Of a DNA stretch of 64,000 nt, positions 9,529 through 17,606 are shown piece by piece (position 1 is the stretch's first letter; each line of letters opens with the position of its first letter). A program made the position numbers and the translations under genes. A model generated the notes under the pieces. It did not search any database. It had not been told where the DNA came from and saw only the letters and a list, made by a program, of their open reading frames with translations. The stretch is from Microcaldota archaeon. Lineage in GTDB: Archaea > Micrarchaeota > Micrarchaeia > Micrarchaeales > Micrarchaeaceae. Location of the stretch: contig JAGWHI010000003.1 in the NCBI GenBank assembly GCA_028866905.1, positions 1 through 64,000 of the forward strand, given 5' to 3'.

Positions 9529-10098
9529 TCAGACCTTTATCTTCTTGAACAGCTTTGTTGATATGTTAGACGACACCTCGCCTATAATGCTCTCCAGCGT
9601 GTAGTCCACATGCATCGTGTTGTCCTTGGACGACGCCTTGAGACCGCCGATGAACTTCTCCTTGGCGACCTCCACGCTGTGCCCCTTCTTGCCCTTCTTC
9701 AGCTTCTCTGCGTCGGGCTTCTGGACGTATATCCTGCAGTCCTCACCCAGCTCGGAAACAGCATGCTCCGCAAGCTTGTTTAGGAGCTCCGAATAGGTCG
9801 GGCTCTTCACGAACTCGGAAGCGTGGTGCGATATCTGGGAGAGCGCGGACGTTATCTCGCTGTTGATCTTCGCCTGGTACATCCTCTGGCCCTCTATGTG
9901 GGCCTTGGAGGCCTCCCTGGCGAGGAGCATCGCGGCGTCGGATGAGGCCTTGGACGACTCGGCATCGGTTATGGCCGCGGACTTCTGGGCGGCGTGGGAG
10001 CGTATCCTCTCCGCCTCAGCGTCGGCGTCGGAGCGTATCTTGTCGACCTTCGCCTTCGTACCGGTCCTAATGCTTTCTATGATCTCTTCGAGCCCCAT
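9529..10098 (-). CDS. atpE: A-type ATP synthase subunit E (peripheral stalk)
   Basis: 189 aa from ATG 10098. A GTG three codons earlier (10107) is possible, but GGTG sits a few bases before the ATG and serves as its RBS. Residues 1-100 are a charged helix that pairs with subunit H; residues 110-189 form the globular head that binds the A3B3 top. The order K-E-C matches the common archaeal operon core. Confidence 0.9.
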   Translation of the reverse strand: MGLEEIIESIRTGTKAKVDKIRSDADAEAERIRSHAAQKSAAITDAESSKASSDAAMLLAREASKAHIEGQRMYQAKINSEITSALSQISHHASEFVKSPTYSELLNKLAEHAVSELGEDCRIYVQKPDAEKLKKGKKGHSVEVAKEKFIGGLKASSKDNTMHVDYTLESIIGEVSSNISTKLFKKIKV

Positions 10099-10119
10099 GC
10101 TTCGCACCGAGTTGCGCGC

Positions 10120-10341
10120 TCAGAGTATCTGCAAGAGCAATATCAGTCCAAGCACGAATCCGATTATCCAGAGCGTCTCTGGTATAACGAAGAAGAACAG
10201 CACCTGACCGAATTTCTCTGGCCTCTCTGCTATGATTCCCATACCAGCCGCGCCTATACCCTGCTGTGCCAGACCAGTTCCGATCAGACCGCCAGCGATG
10301 GCGATAGAAGCAGCAACCGCATACATTGGATCTGTTGCCAT
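10120..10341 (-). CDS. atpK: A-type ATP synthase subunit K (c-ring)
   Basis: 73 aa, a single two-helix hairpin. Helix 1 (about 8-36) is Gly/Ala-rich; helix 2 (about 46-72) contains the ion-binding Glu in VIPETLW (E55). Q26/Q27 in helix 1 and T56 after the Glu are residues that could help bind Na+, but ion choice cannot be fixed from this. It is the first gene of the operon, with GGTGA (10352-10348) 6 nt before the ATG and a TATA-like box near 10429-10440, giving a leader of about 60 nt. Confidence 0.95.
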   Translation of the reverse strand: MATDPMYAVAASIAIAGGLIGTGLAQQGIGAAGMGIIAERPEKFGQVLFFFVIPETLWIIGFVLGLILLLQIL

Positions 10342-10347
10342 GTCGTT

Positions 10348-10498
10348 TCACCGATTAGTTAGTTGCTTTAGCGTGAACGAATCCCACACTCACCCTAGAA
10401 AAAATGCCCTGGAGAATGTGAGGATTTCACACTTATATCTGGATAGAAGGTTTATAAAGCTATGCAGGGAGCACCGTCCGCAAAATATAAATATAATT
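10348..10498. promoter_or_regulatory. Divergent promoter region between the ATPase operon and the 10527 gene
   Basis: For the minus-strand ATPase operon: GGTGA at 10352-10348 and TATA-like boxes at 10429-10440 and 10451-10459. For the plus-strand gene: a strong A/T box at 10483-10498, about 30-40 nt before the ATG at 10527. No terminator-like hairpin was seen between them. Confidence 0.5.
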
Positions 10499-10526
10499 GA
10501 ATACGACAATCTGGCAAGGGTTACCG

Positions 10527-11075
10527 ATGACCAGCTCGATGCACGGCAAGATATACAAGGAGTGCGAAAGGACTTGGGGTTCGATAAAGCACAGGTATAG
10601 CGACGTCAGCGAGAAGCATTTCAAGATGGCCTATAAGATACTCCACGGCATCGGAAACCCGATAGACCTGAGCTGCATACTCCCGTCCAATCCAAGGCTT
10701 GCGATGTGCATAGTGGAGAATTTCCCATTCCTCGCAGCGAGATGCCGCGCCGGGGCTGCAGGATTGCGAAACAGGGGCGCAGGCGGGATGCCGGAATACA
10801 CGTCCACCCCGATCCTCCAGGATGCGGCCATCCACAAGGATGTGGCGAAGATCATTGTCGCAGAGCCGAAGCTTTGGGAGCTTGCGAATAAGACGGCGTG
10901 CATAGAGGGCACGGTCGCCGGGTATATCGCCAGGAAGCATCCGGACGTGATGGTGGAAAAGAATATGGATAGCATTATTGACGAGCTTTCAAGGAGAGGG
11001 AGGGAACTCACGATCAGGACGCAGGAATCAGCCCTTGGCGACCCCGACAGGAACAAGCCTGGCTACTATCTTTGA
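10527..11075 (+). CDS. Hypothetical protein, 182 aa
   Basis: I do not recognise this protein. The ATG at 10527 is preferred over an upstream TTG at 10497, because the TATA tract at 10483-10498 would place transcription just before the ATG. It is soluble and helical, with basic segments (SIKHRYSDVSEKHFK, RCRAGAAGLRNRGAGG) and no membrane segment. The central part has a repeated helix pattern (AAIHKDVAKIIVAEPKLWELANK). Its 3' end overlaps the 3' end of rtcB by 48 nt on the opposite strand. Confidence 0.6.
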   Translation: MTSSMHGKIYKECERTWGSIKHRYSDVSEKHFKMAYKILHGIGNPIDLSCILPSNPRLAMCIVENFPFLAARCRAGAAGLRNRGAGGMPEYTSTPILQDAAIHKDVAKIIVAEPKLWELANKTACIEGTVAGYIARKHPDVMVEKNMDSIIDELSRRGRELTIRTQESALGDPDRNKPGYYL

Positions 11076-12494
11076 TATCCCGGCGCCCTCCACGCTGGCT
11101 ACGACGTCGTCGACGTTCTTGTACGCCCACTCCGCCTCCTCGCTTATGAGCTTCTTGCTCCTTACCCTGACCTCTATGTCCTTCTTCTTCAGGTCGCCGA
11201 GCGTCCTCGATGCCGGAATCTCGCGTATCGCCTGATGCCTCGACATCACTCGGCCGGAGCCGTGGCAGGATGACCCGAAGCTCTCCTTCATCGCGTGGTG
11301 CTGCCCCGCAAGGACGTAGCTCGCAGTCCCCATGCTGCCTGGTATCAGCACAGGCTGGCCGTAATCGCGGTATATCTTAGGTATCTCCTTCTCCCCTGGA
11401 CCGAATGCCCTTGTGGCGCCCTTCCTGTGGACGTACACCTTCATGCGCTTGCCGTCCACGTCGTGCTCCTCCAGCTTGGCTATGTTGTGCGCCACGTCGT
11501 ATACCAGCTCCATCCCGAGCGCGTCTGCGCTCCTTCCGAAGGTCTGCTCGAAGCTCTTCCTGATCGAGTGGGTCATTATCTGGCGGTTGGAGAACGCGAA
11601 GTTGACCGCACAGCGCATAGCAGCAAGATAGTCGTCGGCCTCCTTCGTGCCTATGTAAGCGTAGCTGAGCTCTGGGTCCGCAAGCCTGATGTTGTTCTTC
11701 GCTTGGTACTCGGTCAGCACTTTCAGGTAGTCGCTGCACACCTGATGGCCGAATCCGCGCGAGCCGCTGTGGAGCATTATCACTATGCCGTCCTGGGCTA
11801 GGCCGTATGCCTTCGCGAGCTTCTCGTCGAAGATCCGCTCCACGCGCTGCACCTCAAGGAAATGGTTGCCGGCGCCGAGAGTGCCAAGCTGGTTGACCCC
11901 GCGGTCGTGCGCCATTTTGCTCACTTTGGACGGATCTGCGCCACCCATGGTGCCGTTTTCCTCGATGCGGTCTGTATCGTCGGGGAACCCGTATCCCTTC
12001 TCGACCACATACCTCACGCCCTCGACAGCGACCTTGTCCAGGTCGGACATGGTGAATCCGAGGTTTATCTTGCTGCCCACGCCGCTGGGGACGTTATTGA
12101 ATAGGTTGTCCATCAGGAGCTGGAGCCTTGGCCTCACTTCCTTGACCGACAAGTTAGTATTGATTAGCCTGACACCGCAATTTATGTCGTAGCCCACGGC
12201 GCCTGGAGAGACTATACCCCCATCGGCATCGAAAGCGGCTACACCGCCAACCGGAAATCCGTACCCCTCGTGCCCATCCGGCATCACCATCATGTGCTTT
12301 ACTATTGAGGGCAGCGACGCGGATGCTACCGCCTGCTTGAGCGTGCGGTCCCTCTGCATAGTGTCCACTATGTGCTTGTTAGCGTATATGTGGACCGGCA
12401 CGTTCATCGAAGGGTTTTCCTCCCTCCCTAGCTCCCACAGGAAATCGTTTATCTTCTTTATCATGAAATCGGCGGTATGTTTTTGGCTATTCAT
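11028..12494 (-). CDS. rtcB: RNA-splicing ligase RtcB
   Basis: 488 aa, the usual archaeal length, no intein. It joins 2',3'-cyclic phosphate ends to 5'-OH ends with GTP and Mn2+, as in tRNA exon ligation. Metal-site motifs are visible: DINCGVRL (metal Cys), GAGNHFLEVQ, HSGSRGFGHQ and VAHNIAKLEEH. The guanylated His lies in SSCHGSGRVMSR near the C-terminus, and the protein ends in the expected RLVPVGVAKG. It is divergent from the 12546 gene and converges, with a 48-nt overlap, on the 10527 gene. Confidence 0.96.
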   Translation of the reverse strand: MNSQKHTADFMIKKINDFLWELGREENPSMNVPVHIYANKHIVDTMQRDRTLKQAVASASLPSIVKHMMVMPDGHEGYGFPVGGVAAFDADGGIVSPGAVGYDINCGVRLINTNLSVKEVRPRLQLLMDNLFNNVPSGVGSKINLGFTMSDLDKVAVEGVRYVVEKGYGFPDDTDRIEENGTMGGADPSKVSKMAHDRGVNQLGTLGAGNHFLEVQRVERIFDEKLAKAYGLAQDGIVIMLHSGSRGFGHQVCSDYLKVLTEYQAKNNIRLADPELSYAYIGTKEADDYLAAMRCAVNFAFSNRQIMTHSIRKSFEQTFGRSADALGMELVYDVAHNIAKLEEHDVDGKRMKVYVHRKGATRAFGPGEKEIPKIYRDYGQPVLIPGSMGTASYVLAGQHHAMKESFGSSCHGSGRVMSRHQAIREIPASRTLGDLKKKDIEVRVRSKKLISEEAEWAYKNVDDVVASVEGAGISKIVARLVPVGVAKG

Positions 12495-12545
12495 GATTGG
12501 TGTAAAGGTTATTTAAACCAGCGAGTGATTGTAATACCGGTGTGA

Positions 12546-13922
12546 ATGGAGGGAGAAATCGAGAAGGAATTCGATTGGGAGGTGCACCCCGACCTGGAGG
12601 GATTCGTGAAGGGGCACGTGGAATATTTCCTGAAGAACAACTCCTTCGCCAATGCCCTCTCGCAGAAAATGATGGACCAGACCTCGACGAGGTTCGTGGA
12701 CTGGATAGACCACGTGATAATCCCGGAGTCCAGGGCCAACTACGAGCAGTTCACAAAGGTCGGCATGACAGAGGTCAGCCAGATGGACAGGCCCGACGGC
12801 ACAACCGCGTTCAAGCACCTGAGGTCCTACTTGTTCCCGATGCTGATGGGAAGCTCGGAGAATTTCGAGGTGGCGCTCAAGCCAGAGAGCATAGACGATT
12901 TCCTCCAGTACATCGGGATGGGCATAAAGGCGGAGGGCGCCGAGCTCTCTAAGATAAGGAAGGCTACGGTCAGCAAGGAGGGCAACTTCATACTTTCAGC
13001 TGTTGAGCGCAGGGGCTACAACGGCTTCCTTGTGAGCGAGGATACGGATGACATACCGGACTACGCAGCCGCGTTGGGAACCTTCTACTCCAGGCAGAGG
13101 AAGTTCGAGAACGACACGGATGGCGTAGAGCACACGCTGGAGGTGGTGAGGGAGTCGACATACAAGCTACAGGAGGCCAGGGCTGCCGATGCGTTCTTCA
13201 GGGCCGAGCGGGCGTACTGGCAGAGGAGGAACTGGCCAGGCCAGGTGCAGAAGGCGAGGCAGGACTCGCTCGGGCTGGGCTGGGGCAACCACGACCACCA
13301 CACATACAGGTCGTCAAGGGCGAACTTCACCAAGATGATAGACATATTCGAGGCCTTCGGCTACAGGTGCAGGGAGAAGTACTACGCTGGGGACAAGGCC
13401 GGATGGGGAGCGCAGATCCTGGAACACCAAATCTGCAACATAGTCGTCTTCACCGACGTCGACCTGAATCCCGACGAGACAACGATAGACTTCGCGCACC
13501 AGGGATTCCTGGAGAAAGAGGAGCGAATGGGGACCGTTGGCCTGTGGGTCGGGCTCCACGGGGAGAGCGTACTGCAGGCAGGCATGCACCACCTGGAGGC
13601 GAGGTTCGAGTTCGAGAGGCTCACGCAGGACCTGGCGCGGTTGGGGGTGGAGATGATGCCGCCGTTCTCGCACTTCGACTTCCTCAAGCAGGCGTTCACA
13701 AAGGGAGTAGTCTGGCCCGTAGATAAGGGCAGGCTAGACTCGCTGCTCAATTCCAAATATATAACGCAGCAGCAGTACGACGAGTTCTCCAAGGATGGGG
13801 CGATAGGCAGCCACATGGAGAACCTCGAGCGGGACCAGGGGTTCAAGGGCTTCAACAGGAGCTCAGTCACGAAGATAATAATGGAGACGGACCCAAGGAA
13901 GCAGCACTTCGCCGGCGCATGA
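12546..13922 (+). CDS. Conserved hypothetical protein, possible VOC/DUF1338-like metalloenzyme
   Basis: 458 aa, soluble. The most telling part is at about 240-330: GWGNHDHHTYRSSR, then IFEAFGYRCREKYYAG and a later VGLHGESVLQAGMHHLE. The His-rich strand, the FExxGY helix and the later Glu/His segment resemble glyoxalase-fold (VOC) enzymes and the DUF1338 2-oxoadipate dioxygenase family; this is a weak fold-level guess. The ATG has GGTG 5-9 nt upstream. It converges on the FAD-linked oxidase gene, with stop codons directly abutting. Other non-haem iron or isomerase roles remain open. Confidence 0.5.
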   Translation: MEGEIEKEFDWEVHPDLEGFVKGHVEYFLKNNSFANALSQKMMDQTSTRFVDWIDHVIIPESRANYEQFTKVGMTEVSQMDRPDGTTAFKHLRSYLFPMLMGSSENFEVALKPESIDDFLQYIGMGIKAEGAELSKIRKATVSKEGNFILSAVERRGYNGFLVSEDTDDIPDYAAALGTFYSRQRKFENDTDGVEHTLEVVRESTYKLQEARAADAFFRAERAYWQRRNWPGQVQKARQDSLGLGWGNHDHHTYRSSRANFTKMIDIFEAFGYRCREKYYAGDKAGWGAQILEHQICNIVVFTDVDLNPDETTIDFAHQGFLEKEERMGTVGLWVGLHGESVLQAGMHHLEARFEFERLTQDLARLGVEMMPPFSHFDFLKQAFTKGVVWPVDKGRLDSLLNSKYITQQQYDEFSKDGAIGSHMENLERDQGFKGFNRSSVTKIIMETDPRKQHFAGA

Positions 13923-15380
13923 TCAGTCGAATATCTTTCCCTTGTTGAGTATGCCCTTCGGGTCGAAGGATTTCTTTATCTCTTTCATCAATCGCAGCAC
14001 CTCGATCGAATCCCTTTTCTTCAGCTCCTTGATGAGCAGGCCCTTCTTCTCCAGCCCTATCCCGTGCTCCCCCGACACGCTGCCGTTGTGGTCCAGCGCT
14101 ATCTCGCCGAGAGCTTCCAGGAACCCTTCGGCCTTTGCGCGCTGGGTCTTCAGGTTGGCGAGTATGTTGACGTGGATGTTGCCGTCACCGATGTGGCCGA
14201 AGAGTACGGCCTCGAGGCCGACCTTCTTCATCGCCTTCTGCACCTCCGCTAGGGCAGATGGCATTTCCGAAGGGGGCACTATCGCATCGGCCACAATCAC
14301 AGACCTGCCCGTAGACTTGGCCTTCTCCTCGGTCGCCATGAACAGCAATTTCCTTGCTGCGTGGAGGCGCTCCATGTCCACCCTGGACTTTGCGGTATTT
14401 ACGAGTATCGGGTCGTGCTTCCTTAGCGCGGTTTCGGATATGCCTATGAACCTGTCGAGCGAATCCTTCGTGGTCGCGATGTCTATCAGCAGCATGCAGT
14501 TGGCGCGTTCGGGAAATGGCAGCCTCTTCGCCTCTGCCATCAACTCCATGGACGTTCGGTCCATGAACTCTGCGATCAATGGGGTTATCCCCTTCCTCTT
14601 TATCTCCTCGACAGCTCTTGCAGCATCCTCGAATCTCTTGTAGTAGGCGAGTATCCTCCCTATAGACTCCGGCCTCGGTATGATCTTTATTATCGCCTTG
14701 GTGACTACGCCGAGAGTTCCCTCGCTGCCGACGACAAGCCCGGTCAAATCATACCCCAGGGAGCGCTTGAGGGTCCTGCTGCCGGTGTTTATTATCTCCC
14801 CGCTGGGGAGCACCACCTCGAGGCCGAGCACCCACTCCTTTGTGGAGCCGTACATTATTGCCCTGAGGCCTCCGGCGTTTGTGGATATGGTCCCGCCTAG
14901 GGTGGCGAACCCCGAACTTGCAGGGTCGGGCGGATAGAAGTACTCGTGATTCTCAAGGTGCTTGTTTATCTCGTCTATGGTCGCGCAGGGCTCCGCGACC
15001 AGGTAACCGTCCTCTATGCGGGTTTCCAAAATCCTGTTCATCCTTGATAGGTCAAGCACTATGCTCTTGGGGTACGGCACGGATGAGCCGGTCAGAGATG
15101 AGCCTCCGCCTCGCGCCACTACGCCTATGCCGTTAGAGTTGCAGAGCTTTAGTATCTCGGACACTTGTTTAGCATTAGACGGGAGGACTACCGCTTCTGG
15201 GGATTTTCCGGATATGTAGGATTTGTCGTTCTGGTAGGCCTTCAGCTCTTTGTCTTTAGACTTAACGCCATCCTTGCCGACGACCCGCTGGAGAGCGGCT
15301 ATCAGGTCCATCGTTAGCCTTTCTTTGGGAATGTTTTTAACTATTGGGTCGGGCAGAGATTGGAGATTGGTAAATCCCAC
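13923..15380 (-). CDS. FAD-linked oxidase, GlcD / D-lactate or D-2-hydroxyglutarate dehydrogenase type
   Basis: 485 aa from GTG 15380; an ATG at 15311 giving 462 aa is also possible and has its own T/A-rich box upstream. Residues about 55-240 form the PCMH-type FAD-binding domain (VVARGGGSSLTGSSV, TLGGTISTNAGG), and 260-485 the FAD-oxidase C domain with SGEHGIGLEKKG near the end. The family oxidises D-2-hydroxy acids (glycolate, D-lactate, D-2-hydroxyglutarate) and passes electrons to a quinone or flavoprotein. There is no C-terminal iron-sulfur domain. The substrate cannot be read from the sequence. Confidence 0.85.
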   Translation of the reverse strand: MGFTNLQSLPDPIVKNIPKERLTMDLIAALQRVVGKDGVKSKDKELKAYQNDKSYISGKSPEAVVLPSNAKQVSEILKLCNSNGIGVVARGGGSSLTGSSVPYPKSIVLDLSRMNRILETRIEDGYLVAEPCATIDEINKHLENHEYFYPPDPASSGFATLGGTISTNAGGLRAIMYGSTKEWVLGLEVVLPSGEIINTGSRTLKRSLGYDLTGLVVGSEGTLGVVTKAIIKIIPRPESIGRILAYYKRFEDAARAVEEIKRKGITPLIAEFMDRTSMELMAEAKRLPFPERANCMLLIDIATTKDSLDRFIGISETALRKHDPILVNTAKSRVDMERLHAARKLLFMATEEKAKSTGRSVIVADAIVPPSEMPSALAEVQKAMKKVGLEAVLFGHIGDGNIHVNILANLKTQRAKAEGFLEALGEIALDHNGSVSGEHGIGLEKKGLLIKELKKRDSIEVLRLMKEIKKSFDPKGILNKGKIFD

Positions 15381-15401
15381 GACCGCAGATATTTAATAAT
15401 G

Positions 15402-15430
15402 CTCACTATATAACCGAGTTATAATAAAGC
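15402..15430. promoter_or_regulatory. Divergent TATA boxes for the FAD oxidase and ZIP genes
   Basis: A TATATA element (about 15407-15413) faces the minus-strand oxidase gene. A TATAATAAA element (about 15419-15427) lies about 24 nt before the plus-strand ATG at 15446. Confidence 0.4.
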
Positions 15431-15445
15431 AGAGCAGTGTGGCAA

Positions 15446-16201
15446 ATGATAAACACATACCTGACGATTGCGGTCTCGGTCGTGATGGGGCTCTCGATAT
15501 TCGTATCGATGCCTGTCGTGTTCCGCAACACGCACAGCCTCAGGAAGATGCTGTTCTACAACGCGATAGCCGCGGGAATACTCGTGTTCCTGCTACTCGA
15601 CATTTACGGCAACGTGGCCGCAGTGTTCGGTAACGCATCGATAACCGATCCGTACGAGATACTGTTCATCGTGGCATTCTTCCTGACTTTCCTGTTCTTC
15701 ATATTCCCAAAATCCGGCAGGGACCCGCTGCAGAGCCCGAAGAGGACCTCCGCCCTAGCCGCGCTAGGAATCGGATTTCAGAACCTGACCGAAGGGCTTG
15801 TGTTCGGCTCTGCGGGAGCGGCGGGGATAGTCCCGATATACGTGCTGGCTGCGATAGGTTTCACACTGCAGGACATAACTGAGGGCTTCCCCATAGCCGC
15901 GCCGTTGATAGGGCTGAGGAAGAAAGTGGAGAAGAAATTCGTAGCCAGCGTTTTCCTGCTTGGGGGCATACCAGCGGTGATAGGCACACTGATAGGGCTG
16001 AACTTCTACTCAACGGCTTTCATAGTGCTGTTCGATGCGCTGGCGAGCGCCGCAATACTGTATGTCGTCCTGGTGCTGTTCCACATCAACATAGACAGGG
16101 GCAACAAGAAGGAGAAGCAGAGTTCGACGCACCTGACTTATCTCGGCATACTCATAGGTTTCGTGGCAGCCTACATAGTCAATTACCTGATAGTGGCTTA
16201 G
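15446..16201 (+). CDS. ZIP-family-like metal transporter with His-to-Gln changes
   Basis: 251 aa, about eight membrane helices. The ATG at 15446 is chosen over GTG 15437 because of TATA spacing. Helix 4 carries GFQNLTEGLVFG and helix 5 FTLQDITEGFPIA, aligning with the ZIP metal-site motifs HNxxEG and HxxPEG. The acidic and Asn residues are kept but the His of each motif is Gln. ZIP proteins import Zn2+, Fe2+ or Mn2+; loss of both His suggests a changed metal preference. The loop with GNKKEKQSS is the only charged insertion. It converges on the hydrolase gene with a 3-nt gap. Confidence 0.75.
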   Translation: MINTYLTIAVSVVMGLSIFVSMPVVFRNTHSLRKMLFYNAIAAGILVFLLLDIYGNVAAVFGNASITDPYEILFIVAFFLTFLFFIFPKSGRDPLQSPKRTSALAALGIGFQNLTEGLVFGSAGAAGIVPIYVLAAIGFTLQDITEGFPIAAPLIGLRKKVEKKFVASVFLLGGIPAVIGTLIGLNFYSTAFIVLFDALASAAILYVVLVLFHINIDRGNKKEKQSSTHLTYLGILIGFVAAYIVNYLIVA

Positions 16202-16204
16202 GCC

Positions 16205-16966
16205 TCACAGGTACCTCTCGAACCAATCGAGAGACGCGCGTATCGCCTGCCCCTGTTGCCTTTTTGTCTCATACCTGTGGCCCGAGCCGTTTATCAGAAC
16301 TAGTCTCTTCCCTGTTTTCAACATCCCGTACAATCTCCTTGCCTCGGAAGGGGGAGTCGCACCGTCCTTTGTGCCATGTACCACAAGCACAGGGCATTTT
16401 ATCTTCATGATGTACTGGTCCAGGGCCAGCCTCAGGCACTCGTTCATGAACGCCCTCCCGACCTCGAATGTGCCGTTGCTCCTCACCCTTGTGAAATAGC
16501 CCTTCTCGCGCAGCTCCGACATGTATTCCTTCGACGCCTTGTACCTGTCGTATAGCCGCCTTGCGCGGCTTGAGGCGCTCCACAGGCACATCGCCTTTAT
16601 GCCACGCCTGTAGGCGATTATCGCTACACCTGCACCGAGGCTGAAACCCAGCACGCCTATCCGCCCCATGCCGATTGACCTAGCGTAGCGGATTGCTGAG
16701 ATGAGGTCGTCGCGCTCGCTTTTCCTTGTAATGTCCCTGGACCTGCCGTCGCTCTCACCGTTTCCCGCGCAGTCGAACCTCAGCACATTGTACCCGTTGG
16801 AGCAGAATTCCTTTGCCGCGTTTACGAACAGGCCTTGCTCGTCCTTGTCCCCGTAGAAGCCGTGCACCATTATTATCATGGAGCTAGACCGTTTCGGCGG
16901 AGTATGAAGTATGCCGATTAGCTTTTGGCCCTTTTTATTTATGAATACGGCCTTTCTAAATCCCAT
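16205..16966 (-). CDS. Alpha/beta hydrolase (BAAT/dienelactone-hydrolase-like)
   Basis: 253 aa from ATG 16966. The triad is visible: nucleophile elbow GFSLGAG (Ser), Asp in VHGTKDGATPP and His in INGSGHRYE. The oxyanion segment is VHGFYGDKD. The protein is soluble, with a helical lid at about 125-180. Such proteins are esterases, thioesterases or peptidases, and the substrate is unknown. The tRNA-Arg gene lies 19 nt upstream. Confidence 0.85.
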   Translation of the reverse strand: MGFRKAVFINKKGQKLIGILHTPPKRSSSMIIMVHGFYGDKDEQGLFVNAAKEFCSNGYNVLRFDCAGNGESDGRSRDITRKSERDDLISAIRYARSIGMGRIGVLGFSLGAGVAIIAYRRGIKAMCLWSASSRARRLYDRYKASKEYMSELREKGYFTRVRSNGTFEVGRAFMNECLRLALDQYIMKIKCPVLVVHGTKDGATPPSEARRLYGMLKTGKRLVLINGSGHRYETKRQQGQAIRASLDWFERYL

Positions 16967-16985
16967 CAAACCAATTATTACATAG

Positions 16986-17059
16986 CGCCCTTGCCGGGAT
17001 TTGAACCCGGATCACAGGCTCCGCAAGCCCGCGTTCTATCCAAGTTATACTACAAGGGC
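16986..17059 (-). tRNA. trnR: tRNA-Arg (anticodon GCG)
   Basis: 74 nt, no intron. The 7-bp acceptor stem GCCCTTG/CAAGGGC closes. The anticodon stem CGGGC/GCCTG holds the loop TTGCGGA, giving anticodon GCG (reads CGC). The T arm is CCGGG-TTCAAAT-CCCGG. The discriminator is G, and CCA is not encoded. It is in the same direction as the genes on both sides. Confidence 0.93.
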
Positions 17060-17095
17060 TGAGTAGAATGCGCGTGATAAGTCTTTATAACGATA

Positions 17096-17500
17096 TCAAG
17101 GGCACGTTGTATAGTCAGGCTGGTTTGCCCTGCGGATCCTTTCCCGCTTCTCCCCGATGAGCTTGGCCTCGTATGTGGATGCCGCAGTGTAGATGAGCGC
17201 GGCGCTCCTGTCCGTTACTGCCATTATCTCAGGTATCGTGTACAGCTGGCCCTTCAGTATCCCTATGTCCGTTGTCTCGCCGTCCGTCAATCTGGGCTTT
17301 ATCGTGTGCTTGATCACCCCATCCTCTTTCAGTATGGTGAGCGCCTGCTTCGGTGTGATCTTGAGGAGGTTTTTATCGGTAAGCTCGTTAGCCGCGCCCT
17401 TCGCGTTGCCGACCCTGAAGAATGTCTCCTCCAGCAGCTTCCTTTCCTTCTTGGTGAAATCCTCGACCCCCTTGGCTACCTTGTGAACTTGTTTTGACAT
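17096..17500 (-). CDS. Hypothetical protein, 134 aa
   Basis: Started at ATG 17500, because a TATA-like tract at about 17525-17540 lies 25-40 nt upstream and the longer reading (to 17581) adds a segment of unrelated character. The protein is soluble and basic. It has a helix-rich N-terminus (KGVEDFTKKERKLLEETF) followed by a pattern compatible with a small winged-helix-like region (KQALTILKEDGVIKHTIKPR). I do not recognise the family. It could bind nucleic acid, but no clear motif shows this. Confidence 0.6.
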   Translation of the reverse strand: MSKQVHKVAKGVEDFTKKERKLLEETFFRVGNAKGAANELTDKNLLKITPKQALTILKEDGVIKHTIKPRLTDGETTDIGILKGQLYTIPEIMAVTDRSAALIYTAASTYEAKLIGEKRERIRRANQPDYTTCP

Positions 17501-17563
17501 CTCATTCCACTGGGACACTTCTGTTGCAAATAATATAAATAGGCTAGCGTTTGCGGAAGGACA

Positions 17564-17575
17564 ATCTTTAAATAA
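17564..17575 (+). promoter_or_regulatory. TATA box of the GlcNAc-1-P transferase gene
   Basis: CTTTAAATAAG lies about 35-40 nt before the ATG at 17607, implying a short leader of about 10 nt. Confidence 0.4.
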
Positions 17576-17606
17576 GGGCACAGATAATTTACAGAGACGT
17601 GCTGGG

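Noticed and set aside
10232-10600. Plus-strand ORF (122 codons) over the atpK start and promoter region
   Set aside because: It runs antisense to atpK and across the promoter of both flanking genes; no RBS or family pattern.
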